Assembly: GCA_946408865.1 (NCBI GenBank)
Contig: CAMJTZ010000051.1
Coordinates: forward strand, 1-11,196
Source of the DNA: an uncultured Clostridia bacterium
GTDB taxonomy: Bacteria; Bacillota_A; Clostridia; Christensenellales; Aristaeellaceae
Reading direction: 5' to 3'
DNA: 11,196 nt
Part shown: piece by piece, positions 1 to 7,700 of the stretch
Layout of the letters: every line of letters starts with the position of its first letter
Position numbering within the stretch: the first letter of the stretch is position 1
Made by a program: the position numbers and the translations under genes
Notes under the pieces: generated by a model
Database searches by the model: none
Told to the model about the DNA's origin: nothing
The model's input: only the letters and a program-made list of their open reading frames with translations

Positions 1-1169
1 AGCGCATCCCAGAATCCCGGAAAGCTCTTCCGTACCGCCTCCGCTCCGTCGATCGTTCCGCCTGTCCGGCAGCACAGCACCGCCAGAGACATTACAATCC
101 GGTGATCATTATGCCCCTGCAGTATTTCTGCCGGTGCCTTCAGCCCGCCGCCGACTTCAATCGCATTTTCCCCGATCGTCACAGCCGTACCGAACTTCGC
201 CAGTTCTTCCGCCATCGCCTGTCCGCGGTCGCTTTCCTTGAAGCGAAGACGCCGCGTCCCTTCCAGTCGGGCGCCGCCGCACATCGCCGCAAACGCCATC
301 AGAACCGGCGCTAGATCCGGACAGTCTGTCACATCCACGCATGCGCTGCCTTCCCGGATCTGCCGGAAATACGTCCGGCAGATCTTGTCGCCCTGCAGGC
401 TGTCCTCCCGGAGTCCTGTGATCCGGATGTCATTCCCGGCCTGCCGCAGCGCCTCAAAAAACGCGGCGTTCGACCAGTCTCCCTCCACGGTCTTTGTTCC
501 GCTCCGGAACAGTTTCCCTCCGGGAACCACCAGCCTCTCCCGCTCCGGCCGTTCCGCCGGCACTCCGGCTTCCGCCAGGGCCTCCAGCGTCATTTCCAGA
601 TATGGTTCGCTCTCAATCGGCGGCAGGATACGGATTTCGCTCCGCCTGTCCAGCAGGCTCAGCGCGTACAGCAGCCCTGTCAGGAACTGGCTGGACAGAT
701 CGCCGCGCACCGTATATTCACCGGGCGCCAGTTTTCCCCGGACCCGGATGCCTTCCGCCGTCCTTTCCAGCCGGAATCCCCGTTCCGCACACAGTGTTTC
801 ATATACATCCAGCGGCCGTTCCGGGAGACGTCCGCTTCCGGTCAGCAGCATATCTCTTCCGTTCAGCAGGCACAGCGGCAGCAGAAACCGCAGCGTACTC
901 CCGCTCTCCCGGCAGGGAATCACGGCGTCTTCCGCCTCCGCAGGCCGGCAGCCTTTCACGCGCAGCGCGTCCTCTTCCCGTTCAATCCGGGCACCCAGAG
1001 CGCGCAGCCCGTCCGCCGTTGCCAGGATATCCTCCGACAGTTCAATCGGCTGCACAAGGCTTTCGCCTTCCGCCAAAGCCGCGCAGATCAGCATCCGGTG
1101 TGCCATGGATTTCGAAGGCGGCGCGGAGATCACGCCCCGGAGCGCTCCGGGTTCTATCACTGCCCGCAT
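1..1169 (-). CDS. aroA: 5-enolpyruvylshikimate-3-phosphate synthase, C-terminus cut by window edge
   Basis: Cytosolic enzyme joining shikimate 3-phosphate and phosphoenolpyruvate to make EPSP, the step before chorismate synthase. The minus frame is open from the ATG at 1167-1169 to the left edge and gives 389 residues. Family motifs appear in order: PPSKSMAHR (17-25) with the phosphate-binding Lys20, Ser21 and Arg25; ESGSTLR (88-94); RGDLSSQF (155-162); CPDLAP (283-288) with the expected catalytic Asp285; KESDR (311-315); and HNDHRIVM (353-360). The last visible residues, KSFPGFWDA, are the usual end of the family ('KSFP.FW'), so probably only some 20 residues are missing. The start lies 2 bases after the aroQ stop codon, which suggests translational coupling; a GGAGG lies inside the end of aroQ just upstream. 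It is the most downstream visible gene of the aro cluster. Identity is very secure. Confidence 0.97.
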   Translation of the reverse strand, partial: MRAVIEPGALRGVISAPPSKSMAHRMLICAALAEGESLVQPIELSEDILATADGLRALGARIEREEDALRVKGCRPAEAEDAVIPCRESGSTLRFLLPLCLLNGRDMLLTGSGRLPERPLDVYETLCAERGFRLERTAEGIRVRGKLAPGEYTVRGDLSSQFLTGLLYALSLLDRRSEIRILPPIESEPYLEMTLEALAEAGVPAERPERERLVVPGGKLFRSGTKTVEGDWSNAAFFEALRQAGNDIRITGLREDSLQGDKICRTYFRQIREGSACVDVTDCPDLAPVLMAFAAMCGGARLEGTRRLRFKESDRGQAMAEELAKFGTAVTIGENAIEVGGGLKAPAEILQGHNDHRIVMSLAVLCCRTGGTIDGAEAVRKSFPGFWDA

Positions 1170-1171
1170 GT

Positions 1172-1600
1172 TTACCGGCCTCCTGTCAGATAATCCATCG
1201 CTTCCAGATAACCGTCCGTCCCGTGACCAGAAATCGTCTTTTCACAGGCCGCCCGTACATAGCTGATTTTCCGAAATTCCTCGCGCGTATTCACATCCGT
1301 GATATGCACTTCCACCGTGCGGATCCCGACCGTCTTCAGCGCGTCCAGTAGCGCCACGCTTGTGTGGGTATAGGCGCCCGGATTCAGGATGATTCCGTCC
1401 TGCTTCCCGTACGCCCCCTGAATCGCGTCCACCAGATCCCCTTCGTGGTTTGACTGGAAAAAGGACACCTCCGCATGCTTTTCTTCCGCGTGTTTCCGGA
1501 TTTTCTCCAGCAGGTCCGCATACGTTTCCCGTCCGTAGATTTCAGGTTCCCGGATTCCCAGCATATTCAGGTTCGGTCCGTTGATCACAAGGATTTTCAT
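1172..1600 (-). CDS. aroQ: Type II 3-dehydroquinate dehydratase
   Basis: Converts 3-dehydroquinate to 3-dehydroshikimate (third step of the shikimate pathway); type II enzymes are small dodecamers. The 142-residue length fits the family. Visible motifs: NGPNLNMLG (7-15), the catalytic Tyr22 in EIYG, FQSNHEG (48-54), NPGAYTHTSVAL (73-84), EVHITD (97-102) with His99, REEFR (106-110), and the C-terminal SGHGTDGY (124-131). A GTG nine bases further upstream (1607-1609) is also in frame. I prefer the ATG at 1598-1600 because AGGTGG sits at the proper distance before it, its TGA/ATG overlap with aroE-aroK matches the aroC/aroE-aroK junction, and MKILVINGPN is the standard family N-terminus. Cotranscribed with its neighbours. 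Confidence 0.96.
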   Translation of the reverse strand: MKILVINGPNLNMLGIREPEIYGRETYADLLEKIRKHAEEKHAEVSFFQSNHEGDLVDAIQGAYGKQDGIILNPGAYTHTSVALLDALKTVGIRTVEVHITDVNTREEFRKISYVRAACEKTISGHGTDGYLEAMDYLTGGR

Positions 1601-2835
1601 GCGTTCCACCTGCTTTCAATCTCCGCGGCCGCTTCTTCCGGCGTGCCGCCTGCCTTTACCGTGATATCCGCCGCCGCGCGGTAAACCGGTTCGCGCTCCC
1701 GCCACAGCCGGTCCATTTTTTCCCGTGTATCCGCCAGCGGCCGGTCATCCGTCGGCACCAGTGTCTCCGCAGCCCGCTCCAGCAGAATCAGGCGTCCGTT
1801 CCGTTTCAGCGCCTGCACGTTCTCCGGACGCAGCACCGCTCCGCCTCCGGTTGCGATAATCTGTCCGCCTCCGGCGGAAACCTCCGCGATCACCGCGCTT
1901 TCCATATCCCGGAATGCCTTCTCTCCGTCCTCCCGGAAAATATCCGTTATGGACTTTCCTGCTTTCTGCTCGATCAGTGTATCCGTATCTTTCACTTCCC
2001 GCCCGGTCCGGACATGCAGCGCGGCGGATACCGTGCTTTTCCCGCTTCCCGGCATTCCGGTCAGGACAATGTTTTCCTTTTCCCGCAGAAGTTCTTTGTA
2101 AATCCGGTCCGCGGTTTCTTCCGGATACGTGATCCCGCGGAACCTTTCCGCCGCCCGCACCGCCTGGGCTGTCAGCATGAACAGTCCGCCTTCCGCCGCG
2201 ATTCCGCGTTTCCGGGCTTCCAGAACCAGGTTGGTCCGCAGCGGATTGTATACCGCATCCACTACCGCTTCCAGATCCGGGTAATCCGCCGGATCGGCCG
2301 GGCAGCCGTCCACCTGCGGATACATTCCGCAGGGCGTGGTGTTGATCAGGATCTGCGCGTCCCGGTGTTCCGCCGCGGCCTGTTCATAGGTCACGGCATC
2401 CCCCCGCCCGCTGCGGCTCACACGAATCACAGCGCGCGCGCCAAGTTTCTTCGCCACGTACATCGCCGTGAGGCTGGTGCCGCCCGTCCCCAGAATCAGC
2501 ACTTTTTTCCCCGCCGGCTCTGCGCCGGTCCGCCGCAGCAGCATGGTCAGCCCCGCGGCATCCGTATTGTCTCCGTACAGTTTTCCGCCCCGCCGGACGA
2601 TCGTATTGACCGCGCCGATCTCCCGGGCGGTTTCGGTAATTTCATCCAGATACGGGATCACCGTCTGCTTAAAGGGAATCGTTACGTTGATGCCCCGGAA
2701 ATTTCCTTCCTGCAGGAAGGGCCCGACCGCTTCCGGCGTGAGCTCCAGCAGTTCATAAGGCTCTCCGCCCAGCCGGCGGTGTATTTCCGCGGAAAAACTG
2801 TGTCCCAGCTTTTCCCCGATCAGTCCGTAAATCAT
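1597..2835 (-). CDS. aroE-aroK: Bifunctional shikimate dehydrogenase / shikimate kinase (AroE-AroK fusion)
   Basis: One 412-residue chain covers two consecutive steps: NADPH-dependent reduction of 3-dehydroshikimate, then ATP-dependent phosphorylation of shikimate. Residues 1-~250 are AroE: GHSFS (11-15) binds substrate, NVTIPFK (50-56) supplies the catalytic Lys56, GAVNT (74-78), DNTD (89-92) with Asp92, a nucleotide loop GTGGTS (116-121, a variant of GAGGA), NTTPCGM (165-171), and the C-terminal GLFMLTAQA (217-225). Residues ~254-412 are AroK: Walker A GMPGSGKS (260-267), DTD (283-285), FRDME with Arg309, TGGG (329-332), DDRPL with lid Arg365, and REPVY (381-385). Almost no linker separates the halves (KELLREKENIVLTG). 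The ATG overlaps the aroC stop in an ATGA, with AGGTGA upstream. Both active sites look complete, so both activities are expected. Confidence 0.95.
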   Translation of the reverse strand: MIYGLIGEKLGHSFSAEIHRRLGGEPYELLELTPEAVGPFLQEGNFRGINVTIPFKQTVIPYLDEITETAREIGAVNTIVRRGGKLYGDNTDAAGLTMLLRRTGAEPAGKKVLILGTGGTSLTAMYVAKKLGARAVIRVSRSGRGDAVTYEQAAAEHRDAQILINTTPCGMYPQVDGCPADPADYPDLEAVVDAVYNPLRTNLVLEARKRGIAAEGGLFMLTAQAVRAAERFRGITYPEETADRIYKELLREKENIVLTGMPGSGKSTVSAALHVRTGREVKDTDTLIEQKAGKSITDIFREDGEKAFRDMESAVIAEVSAGGGQIIATGGGAVLRPENVQALKRNGRLILLERAAETLVPTDDRPLADTREKMDRLWREREPVYRAAADITVKAGGTPEEAAAEIESRWNA

Positions 2836-3926
2836 GCCGGATCACCTGCCAGCCAGTCTGTTCCGTAACGCAGCGCCAGCGCGTCGCACAGCGTCAGCGC
2901 TGTCACGCTGTCCGCCACCACCCGGGCGCGGTGGACAATCGCCGGATCATGTCTTCCGGTAATGGTCAGCGTTTCTTCTTTTGTTCCGTCTGCGCTCACG
3001 GTTGCCTGCGGCAGCGCAATCGACGGGGTGGGTTTCACCGCGCAGCGAAACAGAATCGGCATCCCGTTCGAGATTCCGCCGTTGATGCCGCCGTTGCGGT
3101 TTGTCCGTGTCTGCATTTTTCCGTCTTTCAGAATCCACGGGTCATTCGCTTCGCTTCCCCGCATTTCCGGCAGCGCAAATCCGTCGCCGAATTCCACGCC
3201 CTTGACCGCCGGAATGGAAAAAAGCGCGTGCGAAAGCAGGCTTTCCAGCGTATCGAACCACGGCTCGCCGACGCCTGCCGGCATGCCTGTCACAATGGTT
3301 TCCAGCACACCGCCGACGCTGTCGCCCTCTTCCGCCGCTTTTTCAATCGCTGCACGCATCGCTTCGCCCTTCGCCGGATCCAGCACGGCGAAAGCGCTTC
3401 TGTTCAGTTGTTCAATCTGGTGTTCCGGATCCGTAAAGGGTGCGTCCGCAATACAGGCGCACCGGGCCACATGTGTTCCGATCAGGATTCCCCTGTTCCG
3501 CAGCGCACCGGCAGCAACCGCGCCGGCAGCCGTCAGCGCCGCGGTAATCCGGCCGCTGAAATGTCCGCCGCCGCGGTAATCTTCAAATCCATGATATTTC
3601 ATCTGCGCGGTATAGTCCGCATGTCCCGGCCGCAGCGCGCCGCGCGCATAATCCCCGCTCCGCGTGTCCGCGTTGGGAATCAGGATAGCGATGGGCGTTC
3701 CGGTCGTCTTTCCCTCAAACACGCCGCTGACAATTTCAAACGCGTCCGCCTCCCGGCGGGCAGTCCCGGTCCGCCCGGCAGGCCGCCGCAGATCCAGCTG
3801 ATGCCGGATCAGGTCTTCATCCACCGGAATCCCGGGAGCCATGCCATCCAGCACGGCGCCGATTTTTGCTCCGTGGCTTTCGCCGAACAGTGTCACGCAG
3901 ACACTGCTGCCAAGGGTGTTTTTCAT
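2832..3926 (-). CDS. aroC: Chorismate synthase
   Basis: Performs the 1,4-anti elimination of phosphate from EPSP to give chorismate, using reduced FMN. From the chosen start the protein has 364 residues, normal for the family. Motifs: FGESHG (14-19) with His18, RRPAGRTGTARREAD (48-62 region), RPGHADYT (99-106) with His102, YRGGGHFSGR (117-126), NRNGGINGGISNG (276-288) and GRHDP (324-328). The frame stays open to an ATG at 3966-3968, but the ATG at 3924-3926 is preferred: GGAGGT lies five bases before it and MKNTLGSSVCVTLFGESHG is the usual N-terminus. The 91 bases between the queT-like stop and this start show no convincing terminator, so read-through from the upstream gene is possible. First gene of the tightly packed aro block. 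Confidence 0.96.
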   Translation of the reverse strand: MKNTLGSSVCVTLFGESHGAKIGAVLDGMAPGIPVDEDLIRHQLDLRRPAGRTGTARREADAFEIVSGVFEGKTTGTPIAILIPNADTRSGDYARGALRPGHADYTAQMKYHGFEDYRGGGHFSGRITAALTAAGAVAAGALRNRGILIGTHVARCACIADAPFTDPEHQIEQLNRSAFAVLDPAKGEAMRAAIEKAAEEGDSVGGVLETIVTGMPAGVGEPWFDTLESLLSHALFSIPAVKGVEFGDGFALPEMRGSEANDPWILKDGKMQTRTNRNGGINGGISNGMPILFRCAVKPTPSIALPQATVSADGTKEETLTITGRHDPAIVHRARVVADSVTALTLCDALALRYGTDWLAGDPA

Positions 3927-4017
3927 ATTGACCTCCGCGTCCCGCACCGGCTGCAGGTCCCGGTTCATCTTTTTTGTCCCGCAGTTTCCGGAACGTCTGT
4001 ATCATCCGCAAATCCGG

Positions 4018-4521
4018 TTATCTTTCCATGTCAGGGAAAATATTCCCCATCAGTTTTTCAGGCAGTTTCCGCACTGCCTGATACAGCAGCAGCCCCAGGA
4101 TACCGCAGCTGATGATTTCACCGATTCCGATAGTTAATACCAGATACCACCATGCTTCTTCCACATGATAAGCCTTCAACAGCACAATCGGAACAATCAC
4201 CATATTGCTGACCACCGGCGGGATCCAGGCAAGATAGGGATGCTTCCGCAGCAGCCGCGTTCCAAATGCGCCGATCAGCGTCGCTAGTGATCCAAAAATG
4301 ATATCCTCAAGCACGCAGCCGGTAAACAGGTTTGCAATCACGCATCCGATCGTCAAACCCGGAATTGCCATGGGAGTAAAAATCGGCAGGATTGTCAGCG
4401 CCTCGGAGATACGGATCTGGATCGGACCGCTCGCTATAGGTGCCACAAGTATGGTTATCACAATGTACAGCCCGGCGATAATGCCGCTGGTTGCAACCTG
4501 CAGGGCATAGTTCTTCCTCAT
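4018..4521 (-). CDS. queT: QueT-family membrane protein (putative ECF transporter S component, queuosine precursor)
   Basis: A 167-residue hydrophobic protein with about five or six predicted membrane segments (roughly 11-29, 40-57, 58-73, 74-90, 98-116 and 122-148). The stretch IQIRISEALTILPIF, followed by AIPGLTIGCVIANLF, is the hallmark of the QueT family (COG4708), whose members are thought to be substrate-binding S components of energy-coupling factor transporters for queuosine precursors. The ATPase and T components are not in the window, as is normal for S components that share a common energizing module. The ATG is preceded by AAGGAG nine bases upstream, lying within the tail of the leader RNA candidate. 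The family match is strong; the substrate rests on family knowledge plus the preQ1-like leader. It is followed at 91 bases by aroC on the same strand. Confidence 0.85.
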   Translation of the reverse strand: MRKNYALQVATSGIIAGLYIVITILVAPIASGPIQIRISEALTILPIFTPMAIPGLTIGCVIANLFTGCVLEDIIFGSLATLIGAFGTRLLRKHPYLAWIPPVVSNMVIVPIVLLKAYHVEEAWWYLVLTIGIGEIISCGILGLLLYQAVRKLPEKLMGNIFPDMER

Positions 4522-4530
4522 TTTCTTTTT

Positions 4531-4572
4531 CTCCTTAGTTTTGTTTTAGGTGAGGATGGTTTCGAACTCACC
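4531..4572 (-). promoter_or_regulatory. Candidate preQ1-I-like riboswitch in the queT leader
   Basis: On the minus strand a perfect 6-bp stem GGTGAG/CTCACC encloses a 12-base loop starting TTC, followed by an A-rich tail AAAACAAAACTAAGGAG that contains the ribosome binding site. A short stem, a roughly 12-nt loop and an A-rich tail ending ACTAAGG is the layout of preQ1-I aptamers, and the downstream gene is of the family those aptamers often control. Against it: the short loop-tail helix of known preQ1-I members (for example UAG with CUA) is not obvious here. If real, ligand binding would sequester the AAGGAG and repress translation. It could instead be another preQ1 class variant or a plain leader hairpin. 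Confidence 0.5.
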
Positions 4573-4591
4573 GCGCGCTTTTTGCACGCAG
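4571..4591 (-). promoter_or_regulatory. Upstream leader hairpin in the queT 5' UTR
   Basis: On the minus strand CTGCGTGC and GCGCGCGG form an 8-bp stem (with two G-U pairs) around an AAAAA loop. Its last two bases are also the first two bases of the GGTGAG stem, so the two hairpins compete for those positions. It sits directly after the expected transcription start. It may be part of a larger aptamer or simply a 5' stabilising hairpin. Confidence 0.5.
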
Positions 4592-4596
4592 GTGTC

Positions 4597-4625
4597 AGTA
4601 TACCTTATTTCGTTCCTTTTCACAA
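4597..4625 (-). promoter_or_regulatory. Sigma-A-type promoter for queT (and possibly the aro cluster)
   Basis: The minus strand carries TTGTGA (4620-4625) as the -35 and TATACT (4597-4602) as the -10, separated by exactly 17 bases. The predicted start, about seven bases downstream, leaves a leader of about 70 nt that contains both hairpins. Matches are 4/6 and 5/6 to the consensus. Confidence 0.65.
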
Positions 4626-4640
4626 TGCTTGTTCCTTTTC
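4612..4640. repeat. Perfect 10-bp direct repeat between the divergent promoters
   Basis: GTTCCTTTTC occurs at 4612-4621 and again at 4631-4640, 19 bases start to start. The copies lie over the -35/spacer region of the leftward promoter and the -35 region of the rightward promoter, so the pair could be an operator for a regulator acting on both directions. The pyrimidine bias of the region makes chance occurrence possible. Confidence 0.45.
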
Positions 4641-4660
4641 TCTGTACTTTATGTTATACT
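4632..4660 (+). promoter_or_regulatory. Extended -10 promoter for the EAL-solenoid gene
   Basis: TGTTATACT (4652-4660) is an extended -10 (TGn plus TATACT). The best 17-bp-spaced -35 is a poor TTCCTT (4632-4637), as is common with extended -10 promoters; TTGTTC at 4629-4634 would need a 20-bp spacer. A start near 4667 would give an mRNA leader of about 100 bases, in which I found no recognisable c-di-GMP riboswitch or strong hairpin, only a short CTGATCAG palindrome (4745-4752) just ahead of the ribosome binding site. Confidence 0.55.
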
Positions 4661-4768
4661 TTCTCTACTCTGATGAACATAACCTGAAGCATTTTAATTC
4701 CCAGACAGTTGTCAAAAGAGATTGTACAGGATGCATTCCACATTCTGATCAGCTTTCCGGAGGTACAA

Positions 4769-7700
4769 ATGGAAGAGCGTGTCAACGTCTCTGACAGTCC
4801 GAAATGGATCGGTCTGTGTATGTCGCAGGCCCATACTTTTCTGAAGGACGATTTCCTGTGCGAACTGGATCGTGCCGCCCGTACAGCCGGGTATCCCCTG
4901 CTTGTTTTCAATTCCTCCATGGACTGGTACTGGTCCCATCACGGCGGCAACGTTACCGGCTGTATCTATGATCTGATCCGGTATGACCGTCTTTCCGCCC
5001 TCGTCATTCTGCATGGGGATATCTATGATTCCGATCAGCTTGAGCGCCTGATTCAGTGTGCCCGCAGCCAGAAGATCCCCGTATTCTATCTTGGCGGACG
5101 CCATCCCCGCTGCATCAGCATTGTCGATGATTATGCCGAGCCGTACAAGGAACTCATCCGCCATATCCTCCGGGATCATCAGGTGCGTGACTGCTTTTAT
5201 ATTGCCGGCCTGAAGGAAGAGGAAAATTCCATCCTCCGTCTCCGCTGCTGGCAGGAAGTAATGGAAGAGTTCGGCCTCCCCTGCGGCGAGGAATACTTCG
5301 CGTACGGCAATTATCTGGATATCATCGCTGTGCAGATCGTCCAGTCCCTCGTTGAAGAACGGGAAAAACTTCCCCGCGCGATCCTCTGTGCCAATGACAG
5401 TATGGCTGCGGCCGTCTGCGACTTTCTGCAGCGCGCCGGAATCCGCATCCCGGAAGACGTCATTGTCACCGGTTTTGACGGTACGCCGGCCGCCTATTTG
5501 ATCCAGCCGCAGCTGACCACCATCGCCAGCAATCCGGGCGAACTCGCCCGCCTCGTGATCGATCAGATTCTTTCCTATGATCCTTCATCGCAGCCGGAAG
5601 AGCTTCCTGTTCTGACGCATCATTACAACGCCGTTCTCACGGAATCCTGCGGCTGTCCCTCCTTTGTCCACGAACGCTTCACCGGAATTCATACCCTTCG
5701 CAAAACCGAGGCGCTCTTCACGCATGAAAACACGCTGTACTACGTTGTAGATCAGCTGCTGGAAGAAAAGGAGCTTTATGGTTTCCTCGGCCGTCTGGCG
5801 GTCCTCCTCCTGCCCGATTCCGCGCTGTATCTGAACCGGAGCCTTCTCGAATCCAATCCGGACACGGTTCATATGCCGGATCATCCGGAAGAAGAACTGA
5901 TTATGATCCCCCACTGTGAGCCGGATCATCAGCCGGCCCTCCGCAAAGTGTACCTGCGGGATATGCCGCTTCCTTCCGAATCGGCTTCCGGCGTAACCAT
6001 CATGAATATCGTGCATTCCGATGTCCGCGTCTGCGGCTACTATGCCGCCCATACCGAGAACCTGGATGTAGACGCCCAGCTCATCAAGCGCCTGTCCGAC
6101 GTTCTGAACATGATTGCCTCCGTTCAGCTGGGGCGCGTACGCCAGCAGCAGCTTGTCGCCAAACTGGAAAACAACCTTTATGTGGACAGCATTGCCGGTC
6201 TCTCCAACCTGAAAGGCCTCACCCGCTGGTATGAGGAGTATGTCCTGCAGCCAAATGCCCGGGAGCGGATGCTTTCCGTCACGGTCTTCGGCCTCCCGCG
6301 CTATTCCTGGATCTATGAAACATACGGCATGGCCGAAACGGAAGACGTCATCCGCACGGTTACCCGGGCGCTTCTGAATGCAAACCCGGAAGCGCTGCAT
6401 ATTGCCCGGATCAGCGAAGACCAGTTTGCCGTTATCGACGCGCCGACGGATGAATCCACCCTTTCCGCGCTCATCGTCCGGAACGGCAACGCCTTTTTCC
6501 GGCAGATTGAACAGTACAATTCCGGCACTTCCAAACCGTATTTCCTGGAAGTCAGCAGCGGCGTTACCCATCTGGACCGCCGCTGGAAACCGGTTCCCCT
6601 CGAGAGCCTCATCAGCCTGGCCGTCGGTGAGATGTACCTGAACCGGCTGCGCACAGGCCGGCCGGATGATCCGCAGCAGCCCGGCATCAGTGATACCCAG
6701 AACAGCACCTTCAACCTCCTGATGGAGAAAAACCTGTTCCGTTTTCACTTTCAGCCGATTATTGACGCCCACAGCGGTCTCATCTATGCCTATGAAGCCC
6801 TCATGCGCACAGATTCCATCATCAATCTCGCGCCGCTGGAAATCCTGCGGATTGCCCGGGAACAGGGCCGCCTTTATGAAGTCGAGCACGCCACTGTTTT
6901 CGGGATCATGGAACGTTTTGTCCGCAATTATTCCGATTTCAACGGCTGCAAGGTTTTCATCAATACGATTCCCGGTTTCTTTCTCAACGAGGAGGATTGC
7001 AGCGCCATCATCGGCAAGTATGAAAGCTTCCTGGACTGCTTCGTTTTTGAGCTCACGGAAGACAACCCCACGTCGGACGAGGAGCTGGACCGGCTCAAGC
7101 GCGTCTGCAAACCCGGCGCGCAGACGCAGATCGCCATTGACGATTTCGGTACCGGCCATTCCAATATTCTGAACCTCCTGCGCTATGCTCCCCAGATCAT
7201 CAAGATCGACCGGGGTCTTATCGCCGGCATCGCGACGGACGCCAACCGCCGCCTCTTTGTCCGGAACACCATCGATTTCGCTCATCAGAACGGCATCCGC
7301 GCCCTGGCGGAGGGTGTCGAAACGTCTGAGGAACTCCGCACCGTCATTGACTGCGGAATCGACCTGATCCAGGGATTCTATACAGGGCGTCCTTCCGAAT
7401 TCCCGGCCAAATCCGTTTCCGACAAGGTTCTCCACGAAATCCGTGAAGAAAACATCCATGTGGCCCAGGGAACCAAGGAACTGCTCTTCTATAATCCTGA
7501 GCCCGGTGAAAGCATAGACCTGCTGGATCTTGCCATCCGCAAATACGCCTGTATCATTCTGCAGGCCGGTTCCTATACCCTCAGGGGAGAAAAATCCCAC
7601 AGCGTGGATATGACCATCCGCATTTCCGATGATTCGGATGTCACGCTGAACTTTGAGAATGTGAACCTTACCGGGTCAACAGAGCCCTGCATCCGTATAG

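Noticed and set aside
238..1266. Plus-strand open frame opposite aroA
   Set aside because: The Ser/Arg-rich composition and lack of motifs mark it as a shadow; the minus strand encodes EPSP synthase throughout.
3817..4011. Small minus-strand frame overlapping the aroC start, considered as a possible short gene between queT and aroC
   Set aside because: It overlaps the aroC coding start out of frame, has no ribosome binding site, and reads as a shadow sequence.
2931..4112. Long plus-strand open frame opposite aroC
   Set aside because: It is antisense to well-identified aroC and has low-complexity, Arg-rich content typical of a shadow frame.
4549..4572. TTCGAA within a stem, suggesting a tRNA T-arm
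   Set aside because: The flanking bases do not form a 5-bp T stem around a 7-base loop, there is no acceptor or anticodon arm, and the stem fits a leader hairpin better.
4709..4768. Upstream in-frame TTG start for the EAL-solenoid gene, adding 20 residues
   Set aside because: No ribosome binding site precedes the TTG, whereas GGAGGT is ideally placed before the ATG at 4769.
4667..4768. Possible c-di-GMP riboswitch in the leader of the EAL gene
   Set aside because: I saw neither the conserved GEMM core nor paired arms; only a short CTGATCAG palindrome is present.
5585..7600. Long open frame on the minus strand opposite the EAL protein
   Set aside because: It is antisense to a gene with clear domain motifs, shows no recognisable protein family, and follows from the codon bias of the plus-strand gene.
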